DNA from: Dendrophyllia cribrosa
Taxonomy: Eukaryota; Cnidaria; Anthozoa; Scleractinia; Dendrophylliidae
Direction of reading: 5' to 3'
Assembly (NCBI GenBank): GCA_024195265.1
Contig: JAJLRJ010000008.1
Coordinates: 8,341,488 to 8,405,487 of the forward strand
DNA length: 64,000 nt
A program made the position numbers and the translations under genes. Within the stretch, counting starts at the first letter, position 1. Each line of letters begins with the position of its first letter. This document shows positions 18,801 to 26,197 of this stretch, piece after piece. The notes below the pieces were generated by a model that saw nothing but the letters and a program-made list of their open reading frames with translations, made no database searches and was not told the DNA's origin.

Positions 18801-21202
18801 GCCCTATTTGTATATTCGTGCTCTTAAAGTTTATTTGGGGACGACTTTAGTCGTATCCAGTCACTTTCGAGAATATTTTATTTTAGAAAATCTTGTGTTT
18901 TTCCCTGTGACCATCTACTTTAAAGCGTCCCGTTTTTATACCAGACGCATTTAACGTCTGAGACGTTAATTGCGTCTGGACGACTTTCACGTCTCAAGCA
19001 TAAAAACGGCCAATATCAAGTATAATTTTTTATCAATATAAGTTACTGCTAATAAAAGTTAAATGATTGTCAGTTGATTTTGAACCAAAAAAATTCAGGA
19101 TCCTCTTTAAAGCCTGGTTTCCATATAATCGTAACGATCGCAGCGATCGTTACGATCGACGATCGCTGCGATTCTTGCGACCCTTGCGATCATAAGGAAA
19201 CCAAAACGTTGCGATTGCGATCGCAGAGATAGAAATTTCGCAATCGCAACGATCGCAAGGATCGCAACGGTTTGGTTTCCATATGATCGCAACGGTCGCA
19301 AGAATCGCATCGATCGTCGATCGTCGCGATTATATGGAAACCAGGCTTAAGTTTTTTGCTTCATCGGGTTCCTTTTTTTTTCATTTCTTAACTTCCCCCG
19401 AAAGCACCTCATTACGGAAATTTTTGCGACAGCTTAATTTTGCGCTTTAGCAAGGGCGATATTGAGATGACCAGAAAATTTTCTGGAACATTATTTTCTT
19501 CTATTCATTTCTAAAAAATAAGTCAATTTCTTTGTTTGCAAAATGCGAACATTTTGTATAATAATGGCTGCGGCCGCACTTGTTGAGTTAACTGGGTTAT
19601 TTTTTCAGAAACCCGGTTAAAATTCCAAAATAAAACAGCTCGGTGAAAAGGTGTTTGTAATGAAATAACCGAGTTTATTTTTCTGAGCGGCCGCACTTCA
19701 GGAGGTTGAACTTTGAACGTAAGAGATCATGTTATCATTTGCCATATTCTTTATTGTTTTTTTATGACATTGTTAAGTTTCTATTCATCTGATGGCCGAC
19801 GAGGAACGAAATAAGCCTGCCAAAGCATCCCCCGGGCAGCAACCACGACGGCGGAGGCAGTAAAGCCTGGTTTCCATATAATCGCAACGATCGTTACGAT
19901 CGACGATCGCTGCGATTCTTGCAACCCTTGCGATCATATGGAAACCAAAACGTTGCGATCGTTGCGATCCTTGCGATTGCGATCGCAGAGATAGAAATTT
20001 TTCTATCTCTGCGATCGCAATCGCAAGGATCGCAACGTTTTGGTTTCCATATGATCGCAAGGGTTGCAAGAATCGCAGCGATCGTCGATCATAACGATCG
20101 CTGCGATCGTTGCAATCGTTGCGATCGTTGCGATTATATGGAAACCAGGCTTAAGAGCGGCACAAAACAATAGGATAAATGAGCGAAGACAATGCCTCTG
20201 CACGTGTATTTTACATTTTGGTATTCCCTGCAATTCCAAATCGTCAAATGATCAAATTATAGGTTTTGTGGAGAACTTAAATACACGACGGTTTTCCTTT
20301 CTCTATTTGAAATTGAAAGTCATCCCTACGAATTCAACAGAAGCCAAAAATTACCGCGTAAGCGAAGATGATTGACAGATCGAGAAAGTTTACCTGCACT
20401 AAACTACCTAGCGAGGTGGTTTGAAAAAACCTCGGTTAAAAAATCTATTATTTTTTAATTAATTTCCATGGGAACGGCTAACACGGTTTAAATTTGGTGA
20501 ACGCCGAAAATACGCGGCTGCATCAGGAATTTTGTTAAACCAGTTAATTTTGATTAATTAATCGAAATAACCCGGTTAACTACTCTAGTGCGGCCGCAGC
20601 TAGACTTGCCACAAGTCGACTGCTAAGCCCCCGAGAGCGCGACGAAGTTCTCCGCCCGACCACCAGACGAAAACTAACGAAAAACGGACTTTGAGAAAGT
20701 CTAGGCCGCAGCCAATAAGTCTTATAACGAAATGACTGTTAAAAACTGATTAATGACAATTAATGCTTGTTACTTTCAAAACATTTATGAATTATAATTT
20801 ATTGTTGGCTCTGTTTTTTAACAATTATGCAACATAATTTTATAATCAACAGGTGAAGACCATTTGATGCTTGGATCATTGATACAGCCAAATCGCTGGG
20901 ATCACGACATGTCTCTTTCTGCTCCATACGTCCAATCCATGATGAGACAGTGCAAGGAACTCTGTCCGCGCCTCCATGCACTGAAAGATAGCGACTTTCA
21001 AATCACTGTCGGAATCCGCCCAGGAAGGGACGAAATAAGGCTTGAACGGGACCCTGATGAGCCATGTATTTTCCACAACTATGGGCATTACAGATGGGGG
21101 ATGACATTATGCTGGGGCAGCGCAGGAGATATTGTTAAGCTCATTGACAATGAAGTGACTAAACTTGCCAGTCATCCCACTAAACACCTGGCAAAGCTAT
21201 AA
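3999..21202 (+). CDS. DAO-A: FAD-dependent D-amino-acid/D-aspartate oxidase-like, 8 visible coding exons
   Basis: Exons: 3999-4075, 5462-5615, 6214-6312, 8165-8240, 9228-9316, 10193-10355, 18299-18433, 20853-21202; all junctions are GT/AG and the phases fit, giving 380 codons to the stop with no break. The family oxidises D-amino acids with FAD to 2-oxo acids, ammonia and H2O2, usually in peroxisomes. Seen: Rossmann motif [14 protein letters not shown] near the N-terminus, [17 protein letters not shown], then [35 protein letters not shown] (the Arg matching the substrate-binding Arg of DAO) and [14 protein letters not shown]. The usual GHGG of the FAD-contacting loop reads GHYR. C-terminus AKL is a PTS1-type signal. 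A 5' exon with the start codon must lie upstream (acceptor at 3997-3998, phase 0) but I could not identify it. Introns are full of transposons, above all the one from 10356 to 18298. Substrate (neutral versus acidic D-amino acid) cannot be decided. Confidence 0.88.
4604..5198. mobile_element. TTAA-flanked inverted-repeat element with G and C tracts (DAO-A intron)
   Basis: The ends TTAACCCTATTTTGCC and GGCAAAATAGGTTAA are inverted repeats, each including TTAA, consistent with a piggyBac-type TTAA duplication. Just inside each end is a long homopolymer: G at 4645-4666, C at about 5140-5180. The interior has the GGCCACCATCTTGG and CCATGGAAACATCAAGTCACG type sequence shared with the element at 57148-57782. 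No transposase frame. Confidence 0.7.
6807..6854. repeat. (TA)n microsatellite
   Basis: About 24 TA dinucleotides. Open frames through it on either strand encode only Tyr-Ile repeats and are not genes. Confidence 0.95.
6935..7790. repeat. Long inverted repeat with about 220-bp arms
   Basis: The left arm (about 6935-7155) contains GAATATGGACTAGTTCAAAC, GCATGAAACTC-type sequence in reverse, ACAATACCTTCTAGCGTGAC and TTCAATAGAAA. The right arm (about 7565-7790) carries the same blocks inverted, ending GTTTGAACTAGTCCATATTC. The arms differ at scattered bases. The spacer is about 400 bp and AT-rich. An RNA from this intron could form a long imperfect duplex. Confidence 0.8.
8430..8810. repeat. Minisatellite, about 140-bp unit, 2.5 copies
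   Basis: The marker CTATCCCCATGGGTA (CTGTCCCCATGGGTA in the first unit) recurs at 8470, 8612 and 8750, giving spacings of about 142 and 138. Each unit also has CCACAGACCCTCCCCTCTCC and CCCCTTGCATCTCACTCCCC. Pyrimidine-rich on the plus strand. Frames on both strands are repeat-derived. Located in a DAO-A intron; unit B has no counterpart. Confidence 0.85.
9660..10140. other. Intron DNA with an unclassified repeat remnant
   Basis: Part of the DAO-A intron between exons at 9228-9316 and 10193-10355. A stretch with GGCCAATATTTCGACTAATA and CTTCCTCAGGGCCAGGGCTG looks like the end of a dispersed repeat, but I cannot name it. No coding signal. Confidence 0.35.
10618..11327. mobile_element. Fold-back element of 42-bp units with 6-bp target duplication (DAO-A intron 7)
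   Basis: The direct repeat ATTTAC flanks the element (10612-10617 and 11328-11333). The ends TATGGGAGGCCATATCATTC and (inverted) TATGGGACGCCATATCATTC continue into CAAAAGTGGTATG. The interior consists of roughly 42-bp degenerate units with GATTGGTGATTGAGAATTAC and GATCGCTATGGTTGAG, in one orientation on the left half and inverted on the right half. The matching site in DAO-B (about 46190) is unoccupied. No real coding frame. Confidence 0.8.
12164..13675. mobile_element. 1.5-kb element with telomere-like CTAAGACC repeats at both ends
   Basis: The direct repeat CAGCCGGGCACG flanks the element (12152-12163 and 13676-13687). The ends TTGTATCGAAAACTAAGACC and GGTCTTAGTTTTCGATACAA are inverted repeats. 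Subterminal tandem units of ACCTAAGACC/AACTAAGACCTA type run inward on the left (12180-12265) and appear inverted on the right (13530-13650). Long terminal repeats with a 9-12-bp duplication suggest a Mutator-like non-autonomous element; classification is tentative. No transposase frame. Confidence 0.65.
13031..13467. repeat. Three direct copies of a roughly 95-bp segment inside the CTAAGACC element
   Basis: Copies start at about 13031, 13217 and 13371. Each has GTCTTATA(C/G)T, AATAACGGATTGAAATAACA, AAATTGGCTTTGGAAAAAGA and CTTTAAAGAAAT. A minus-strand open frame spanning all three simply reads the repeat and is not a gene. Confidence 0.8.
14901..15088. repeat. Tandem duplication, two 94-bp units
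   Basis: Units at 14901-14994 and 14995-15088 share CGCGCT, AATGCTGGATACT, TTGTGACGTTTCAAGATGGC and GATTTGGTACCGACACTTTT, with a few substitutions. Confidence 0.85.
15122..15384. mobile_element. Fold-back element, about 263 bp
   Basis: The left arm TTTGACGAATTCTCCGAGCT with TGTGCATACTATAA is mirrored by TTATAGTATGCACAAACTCG with GAGAATTCGTCAA. A second, inner hairpin pairs TATAAAATCGCTGTGTTCTC with GAGAACATAGCGATTTTATA. Confidence 0.75.
15953..16258. mobile_element. Inverted-repeat element, about 306 bp
   Basis: The ends TTTTGTGTCCAAG and CTTGGACACAAAA are perfect inverted repeats. Inner sequences GTCATATCTGACTC and GAGTCAGATATGAC are also inverted. The rest of 15719-16396 shows nothing I recognise. 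Confidence 0.55.
16397..17374. mobile_element. 1-kb inverted-repeat element interrupted by a palindromic GATCG element
   Basis: The ends TAGGCCGGTTCACACTAG and (inverted) TAGGCCGGTTCTCACTAC match, and both are followed inward by AGTGCACTT motifs. The palindrome at 16460-16758 sits inside it, so this element is the older of the two. No coding frame. Confidence 0.6.
16460..16758. mobile_element. Palindromic GATCG-rich MITE, copy 1 (PIF/Harbinger-like)
   Basis: Flanked by TAA on both sides (16457-16459 and 16759-16761). The ends AGCCTGGTTTCCATATTATC and, mirrored, GATTATATGGAAACCAGGCT bracket nested palindromes built from GCGATCGTTACGATCGACG-type motifs, with an inner GGAAACCAAAACGTTGCGAT and its mirror around a TAGAAATTTTTCTA centre. 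A 3-bp TWA duplication is characteristic of PIF/Harbinger. Length 299 bp; potential hairpin stem of about 140 bp. Confidence 0.85.
17429..18026. mobile_element. Palindromic GATCG-rich MITE, copy 2 (split by copy 3)
   Basis: Flanked by TTA on both sides (17426-17428 and 18027-18029). The left half ends at the central loop (GCAGAGATA) and the right half resumes with GGAATTTTTCTATCTCTGCG after an inserted member of the same family (17568-17874). Without the insert it is about 290 bp, like the others. Confidence 0.85.
17568..17874. mobile_element. Palindromic GATCG-rich MITE, copy 3, inserted in the loop of copy 2
   Basis: A complete family member, AGCCTGGTTTCCATTTGATC to its mirrored end, flanked by ATA on both sides (17565-17567 and 17875-17877). 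It is nested exactly in the apical loop region of the older copy. Confidence 0.85.
18569..19011. mobile_element. Palindromic ACGTCT-repeat element, about 443 bp
   Basis: The ends GGCCGTTTTTATGCT and AGCATAAAAACGGCC are perfect inverted repeats. The interior has many copies of AGACGTTAA, ACGACTTTAACGTCT and CTAGTATAAAAACG in both orientations, forming several local hairpins (for example 18585-18645 and 18700-18770). It lies in the last intron of DAO-A. Confidence 0.7.
19111..19347. mobile_element. Palindromic GATCG-rich MITE, copy 4
   Basis: Flanked by TAA on both sides (19108-19110 and 19348-19350). Same ends and inner motifs as copy 1, shortened to 237 bp by losses in the centre and right arm. 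Confidence 0.85.
19864..20151. mobile_element. Palindromic GATCG-rich MITE, copy 5
   Basis: Flanked by TAA on both sides (19861-19863 and 20152-20154). 288 bp, with both arms intact around the AGATAGAAATTTTTCTATCT centre. Confidence 0.85.
20158..20330. repeat. Dispersed repeat segment shared with 50755-50940
   Basis: GAGCGGCACAAAA, ATGCCTCTGCACGTG and ATGATCAAATTATAGGTTTT followed by GTGGAGAAC occur in the same order near 50757-50880. The copies are clearly diverged. Confidence 0.7.
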
Positions 21203-21274
21203 ATAAATCTAGTAGTGCAATTTTCAATCACTTAAAGGAACAGTGTCCTGGATAATATATCGTATTTTCATTTC

Positions 21275-21712
21275 GGGCCCGAAAGCTGTTTTTTAAATTC
21301 AGTTTCTAACGAATGACGTTGAAGTTGTTAGCCAGCAAACCAACCCAACTTGTGCAGTAAACGTGAGATTTTATTGTTTAGCTTTCTAAAGAAACAAAAA
21401 TTGGATATTTGTTGGTAAACATTCTGCACATAACATATAGCTTTTCGGGCCCGAAAAGTTTCCGGTAGCTTTGAGAAACGCGCGCCTGCGCCTGCGCCGG
21501 CGTGCGTTTCTCGAAAGTCCCGAAAACTTTTTGGACCCGAAAAGCTGTGTTACGTGCAGAATGTTTACCAATAAATATTTGGTTTTTGTTGGTTTTGAAA
21601 GCTAAACAATAAAATCTTACGTTTACTACACAACTTTAGCTGATTTGTGGGCTTAAAACTTCAACGCCTTTCGTTAGAAACTACATTTAAAAAATAGCTT
21701 TCGGGCCCGAAA
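21275..21712. repeat. Large palindrome with about 215-bp arms
   Basis: TTCGGGCCCGAAAGCT at the left mirrors AGCTTTCGGGCCCGAA at the right. Inner pairs include TTCTAACGAATGACGTTGAA with its mirror and AACATTCTGCAC with GTGCAGAATGTT. The centre is GC-rich (GCGCCTGCGCCTGCGCCGGC). The spacer is only about 10-20 bp. Confidence 0.8.
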
Positions 21713-21741
21713 AGTCTACGGGAGTTTCGAGAAACGCACGC

Positions 21742-21865
21742 CTGGGCCGAGTTGTTCGAAGGACGATTAGCGCTAATCCAGGGTTAATTATTACGATAAC
21801 TTATATGTTCTGTTGACAGTTAATCCAGGATTAGTGCTAATCAGGTTTTGAACAACTCGGCCCAG
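21742..21865. mobile_element. Small MITE, CTGGGCCGAGTTGTTC ends
   Basis: The ends CTGGGCCGAGTTGTTCGAAG and (mirrored) CTGGGCCGAGTTGTTCAAAA are inverted repeats, with the inner GATTAGCGCTAATCC and its relative at the right. 124 bp, noncoding. Confidence 0.75.
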
Positions 21866-22140
21866 CACTTAATCCCCATTAACTACTGTATCTATTTTCT
21901 ATTTTCAATTGATTAGTTGCATATTTGGTGGCATTGGCGATATAACATGGAAACCAGATAAGCAAAATTTTGTAATTTCGACTGGACAGTGTCCGTTAAA
22001 CAGTTTGTAATCCCAGACATTTGGGGACTACAAAATGTGGCCATTAATTATATTAATATTATTTAGTTCTTTTTTGTAATATTATTATTATAGTTTTTAA
22101 TGTTCGTTTATTTCGTACTTATTGAGATTTTCTATTGAAA

Positions 22141-22342
22141 TTTGGCGTGTGAAATCCTCGTTCCGCCGGGGTGCATCAGCCAATCAGAATGGCGGAACGA
22201 CTTTCTCACACATGAAAAGAGCGTTTCGTCCAATCACAAATGTATAAAATAAACAAATTACAGCATGGCAGTGCTTTGTACGGCATTCACGCACAAGTTG
22301 GTGATATATCAGAAATCTCACTCGTTCGATTTCTGATACATC
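22141..22342. mobile_element. Older repeat interrupted by the BEL array (left part)
   Basis: GGCAGTGC followed by ACGGCATTCACGCAC at 22267-22293 is matched, inverted, just beyond the right LTR by GTGCGTAAATACCG and GCACTGCC (34535-34564). A small hairpin ATATCAGAAATC/GATTTCTGATAC lies at 22306-22338, directly before LTR1. I infer that the retrotransposon landed in an inverted-repeat element and that some of its right half was later lost. Confidence 0.5.
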
Positions 22343-22611
22343 TGTCAAATTCGTCTAAACACCCATGGTGGACAGTTTCGCAATCTATGTAACGAGATAC
22401 TTGTTTTGTTTGTACAGTTTTAGTTGTAAGTGATTGACACGTGAACCTCGTGATAAGTGGTATGTACAATGTACTTTGATCAGTCCTTTTTCGAAGCGAT
22501 ACGTGCGAGATCGAGAGTTACGAAGTTACGAGAGGAAATATTGTGTATATAGGGACGAATAACAGGAATTAAACGAATCAATTGAATAACGAAACGTCGC
22601 AGTTTATGACA
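22343..22611 (+). repeat. BEL/Pao LTR 1 (5' LTR)
   Basis: 269 bp, starting TGTCAAATTC and ending TTATGACA, so the ends are TGTCA/TGACA. A TATATAG motif near 22536 is a possible TATA box, and ATTAAA at 22568-22573 a possible poly(A) signal. It drives plus-strand transcription into the first internal region. Confidence 0.93.
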
Positions 22612-22629
22612 TGGCGCCCAACGTGGGGC
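22612..22629 (+). promoter_or_regulatory. Primer binding site, tRNA-Lys(CUU)
   Basis: TGGCGCCCAACGTGGGGC begins at the base after LTR1. It is the complement of the 3' end of eukaryotic tRNA-Lys(CTT), including CCA, over 18 nt as I recall that tRNA. The same sequence follows LTR2 at 28574-28591. Confidence 0.85.
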
Positions 22630-22681
22630 AAGTACAAGCGGCCCCGAAGTAAAGGACGTTCGAAATAAGGCGATCAAGACG

Positions 22682-24802
22682 ATGGCAGAAAAAGAAGCGA
22701 AAGAAAGGTTCGAGAGAGTCAAGGCGATACGAGCAGCGAATCGGGGAGTCATTACAAAGAAAATAAGCGATGTGGAAGCGATTCTCAGTGGAATTACCTT
22801 AAATGACGATCAAAGAAAGAGTTTGGAGGTTTTGGATCGATTGCTTGCAGGCAAACTTAAAACCATCGAAGAACTGGACCAGAGTGTTTTATCGCTGTGC
22901 AATGTTGATGCCATTCAAGCGGAAATTGAAGACTCCGAAAAGGTTTTGGAACGAGTTGTGGACTGCCAAAAACGAATACAAGATGCACTGCAAACGAAAC
23001 ACAACGGCCATGAGGGCCATCAATTGCAGATCAATTCTACATCTGGAGCTACAAGTAATCTGGCGAAGGCTAAATTGCCAAAGTTGATTTTGCCGAAATT
23101 CCGCGGTGACATCACAAAATGGATCAGTTTCTGTGACTCGTTTAAATCGGCCGTCCACGAAAATAAAGCAATTTCACCGGTAGATAAGTTCAATTATTTG
23201 AATTCCCTTCTCGAAGGCCCAGCATCTCGAGCAATCCAAGGATTATCATTGACCGACGCCAATTACAAATCTGCTGTCGAAATTTTACAAGAAAGGTTTG
23301 GAAGGCCTCAACAGATTATCTCGGCGCACATGGACGAATTGCTAAAGATTCCTAACTGTTCAGGAACTGAACGTTCAACATCCTTAAGGTTCGTTTACGA
23401 CCAGATTAGCGTGCATGTTCGTGGTTTGTCTTCGCTGGGTGTCGCTTCTAATGAGTATGGCTGTTTATTGATTCCGGTAATAATGGCTAAGCTTCCGAGC
23501 GAAATTCGTGTGCGCATCGCAAGAGAAACGAAAGGTTCCGTTTGGAAAATGGATGGCATTCTAGAGATCATTAAACAAGAAGTCGAAGCAAGAGAAATAA
23601 GCGAGGGAGTTAAAGTACAGGAAGAAAGAAAGCAAAACATGTTTCAACAACTCAGGCATCCTAAGCATCCAACCACGAGTTCATTCTTCATTGGCAAGCG
23701 AGATCAAATGAGCAACACTTCACAAACGCGTTGTGTTTACTGCGACGACCAGCATTATTCAGCATCTTGTACTAAAGTCGTTGATCCAAGGGATCGAAGA
23801 AACATCCTAATCGAAGCGAAACGTTGTTTCAAGTGCCTGTACCCCGATCATAATGTGAAAGATTGCACGAGTTCTAAGGGCTGTCGACATTGTGGAGGTC
23901 GGCATCATCAATCAATTTGTTTTGGAATGATTCCGCATGTACAACCACCACGACCACCATCGAACGAACTCGGGCAAATCAAGAAAGAAGAGCGTGGCGC
24001 TTCGGGAGGCACGATTACTGCAATTTCGAGTACCAAGGCCAAGGGGAGCATTTTGCTACAAACTGCTACCGCGATTGCCACAAACGAAGATGGTTCCCTA
24101 TCATTACCAGTGAGAATTTTATTCGACAATGGCAGTCAGCGATCTTATGTAACCGATAATCTCAAGTCTAAGCTTTGTTTGAAACCAATGTCATCTGAGA
24201 CTCTCCATTTAAATACATTTGGAGAAAACGTCTACCGAAAGCAGAGATGTCAAGTTGTTACCCTGCCCCTTCGCAACAAGCAGAACGAATACTTGGAGAT
24301 CACAGCGCTTAATTTCCCTGTTATCTGTTCGCCACTACCGAAACATGTAGACATCAACGACTATCCTCATTTACAAGGTTTAGAGCTAGCGGACAGCTCC
24401 GAAAGTCAATGCGGTATTGACATTCTCATCGGCTCGGATCACTATTGGGACATTGTCACCGGTGAAACAATTCGTGGGCATTCTGGGCCAACGGCAATAA
24501 ACAGCAAGTTTGGCTGGCTTCTCTCAGGTCCAACTAACGTTTCCTGCTCTCCAAACGAGTCCAATGCCGTCTCAAATCTAATTATTTCTGGCGGTCCATG
24601 TTTTACCGAAGCTAACGACAACGACGAAATTGTAGACATGTTGAAAACGTTCTGGGAAACCGAGATTACTGGAATTCGAGACGACTCCAAGATCGAACGA
24701 CAGGTACCCGGTACCGATATCTCCTTCAATGGTCGTCACTACGAGACTAAATTGCCCTGGAAGGAAGACTGTGCGCCGACCTCAAACAACTATGGTATGT
24801 AG
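22682..24802 (+). CDS. BEL/Pao copy 1, Gag-protease open frame (706 aa)
   Basis: The N-terminal 110 residues are charged and probably coiled-coil. LPKLILPKFRG at about residue 133 opens the DUF1759 Gag region. Three zinc-knuckle-like motifs start at Cys351, Cys382 and Cys401; the middle one is a standard CX2CX4HX4C and the others have a three-residue spacing. The protease (DUF1758) has LFDNGS with the catalytic Asp at 482 and continues to the C-terminus. The frame stops at UAG (24800-24802) in the linker before the reverse transcriptase; the next codons continue the conserved SRLRSL in the same frame. The start is the ATG at 22682, which follows the LTR by 70 bp. The frame is intact. The stop may be a mutation or a readthrough site; the position inside a conserved Pol linker favours mutation. 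Confidence 0.9.
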   Translation: MAEKEAKERFERVKAIRAANRGVITKKISDVEAILSGITLNDDQRKSLEVLDRLLAGKLKTIEELDQSVLSLCNVDAIQAEIEDSEKVLERVVDCQKRIQDALQTKHNGHEGHQLQINSTSGATSNLAKAKLPKLILPKFRGDITKWISFCDSFKSAVHENKAISPVDKFNYLNSLLEGPASRAIQGLSLTDANYKSAVEILQERFGRPQQIISAHMDELLKIPNCSGTERSTSLRFVYDQISVHVRGLSSLGVASNEYGCLLIPVIMAKLPSEIRVRIARETKGSVWKMDGILEIIKQEVEAREISEGVKVQEERKQNMFQQLRHPKHPTTSSFFIGKRDQMSNTSQTRCVYCDDQHYSASCTKVVDPRDRRNILIEAKRCFKCLYPDHNVKDCTSSKGCRHCGGRHHQSICFGMIPHVQPPRPPSNELGQIKKEERGASGGTITAISSTKAKGSILLQTATAIATNEDGSLSLPVRILFDNGSQRSYVTDNLKSKLCLKPMSSETLHLNTFGENVYRKQRCQVVTLPLRNKQNEYLEITALNFPVICSPLPKHVDINDYPHLQGLELADSSESQCGIDILIGSDHYWDIVTGETIRGHSGPTAINSKFGWLLSGPTNVSCSPNESNAVSNLIISGGPCFTEANDNDEIVDMLKTFWETEITGIRDDSKIERQVPGTDISFNGRHYETKLPWKEDCAPTSNNYGM

Positions 24803-26197
24803 GTGTCGAGACTGCGATCCCTGCATCATAAACTAAGGAACGAACCGAATTTACTGAGCGATTACGACAAGATTATTCAACAGCAATGCGAAGCCGGAAT
24901 TGTCGAAAGGGTGCCGAAATCTAATTGCGCACACGAGCTGAGCGTAACGAGCGTTCATTACTCACCTCACCATGCAGTGGTTCGTCGCGATCGCGAAACA
25001 ACAAAGGTACGCGTTGTTTATGATGGGTCTGCTAAATCATCGAAGGAGGAACGATCGCTTAATGACTGCCTTGAAGTTGGTGAGAATTACATTCCGCATA
25101 TTTTCGATATGCTGGCCAAATTTCGTTGGAACGCCGTCGCTCTTACCGCAGACATCGAAAAGGCATTTTTAATGGTTGGCATCAAGCAAGAAGATCGTGA
25201 CATGCTCCGTTTCCTATGGTACGATGATCCGTTCGCCGCTAAACCAGAAATCGCTGAGTATCGTTTCAACCGGCTTGTTTTCGGTTTGCGACCTTCGCCT
25301 TCAATTCTGGGTGCGACAATTTCACACCACTTGAATCTGTACAAGCAGAGCGAGCCCGAGATGGCTGAGTTACTCGAGAAATCTCTGTACGTGGACGATT
25401 TACTCACTGGAGACGACAACGATGTTAGGGGCCTGGTCATTTACAAGAAAACCAAGCAAATTATGGCCGAAGGCGGCTTTAATCTCCGTAAATGGAACTC
25501 TAATTCACGTACCCTATTAAGAGCGATCGAGAGTTGTGAAAATCCACGCGGTGAAAGCAAATCGAACCAAGAACCGACAACAGAAGATGACGAGTCATAC
25601 GCCAAATCTTCGACCACTCTTGGAAGTTCCGAAGCGAAGAACGAAACGATTGTCAAAATTCTAGGATTGAACTGGGACACTGTTTCTGACGAATTTTTCT
25701 TCGATCTCAAGGATCTGTACAAATTTGGCAGCTCACTTCCGTCGACAAAGCGTTCAATCCTCAAATTGACAGCAAAGATCTTCGACCCTATTGGATTTCT
25801 AACACCTTTCACCGTTGAAATGAAAATCTTATTTCAAGAACTTTGCCTGGATAAAATCGACTGGGATAGCGAATTAACAGGAACCTTGCTTCTCACTTGG
25901 AACACTTTACTTAAAGAATTGAAATGCCTCTACAATGTACGAATCCCGCGCTGTTATTTCCGGTCAAGTCCAATCGAAATCGAGCTTCATGGTTTCAGCG
26001 ACGCCTCCAATCGTGCGTATGCCGCAGTTATTTACATGCGTTCTCTCTATCAAGATGGCCGAGTCGATGTTCGTTTGGTTGCTTCTAAGTCCAGAGTCGC
26101 ACCTTTAAAGAAGCAGTCCATTCCCCGCTTGGAGTTATTGGGAGCGGTTCTTCTCGCACGACTGGTTCAAAATTCAATTCGGCTGGAAAACAATTGA
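24803..26197 (+). pseudogene. BEL/Pao copy 1, reverse transcriptase and RNase H part of pol
   Basis: In frame with the preceding Gag-protease after the UAG. The reverse transcriptase shows TKVRVVYDGSAKSS, then ALTADIEKAFLMVGI (catalytic Asp), the FGLRPSP turn and the active-site YVDD at residues 196-199 counted from 24803. RNase H starts near HGFSDASN (Asp400) and continues through QSIPRLELLGAVLLARLV. The frame ends at TGA 26195-26197 in the middle of RNase H; the rest of the domain continues in the -1 frame from 26194. There is no ATG at the start, so this part needs readthrough of the stop or is not made. Confidence 0.88.

Larger units (their letters stand above)
19567..20600. mobile_element. 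1-kb element with NotI-containing inverted termini, host of palindromic copy 5
   Basis: The ends GCTGCGGCCGCACT and AGTGCGGCCGCAGC are perfect inverted repeats, followed by GTTAACTGGGTTATTT and its near mirror AAATAACCCGGTTAAC. An inner AGCGGCCGCACTTCAGG recurs at 19684. The interior segment 20158-20330 recurs at about 50755-50940. No transposase frame. Confidence 0.65.
21232..21999. mobile_element. TTAA-flanked element in the DAO-A 3' flank (shared with unit B)
   Basis: It starts TTAAAGGAACAGTGTCC and ends GGACAGTGTCCGTTAA, inverted ends with a TTAA at each side. A counterpart at 48381-48736 lies at the same distance from DAO-B, so the insertion predates the duplication. The A copy has gained the palindrome at 21275-21712 and the MITE at 21742-21865. 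Confidence 0.65.

Noticed and set aside
16263..20375. Cluster of open frames up to 153 aa rich in Arg, Asp and Cys on both strands
   Set aside because: They read through the palindromic GATCG elements; the same sequence gives similar frames on both strands, as expected of a palindrome.
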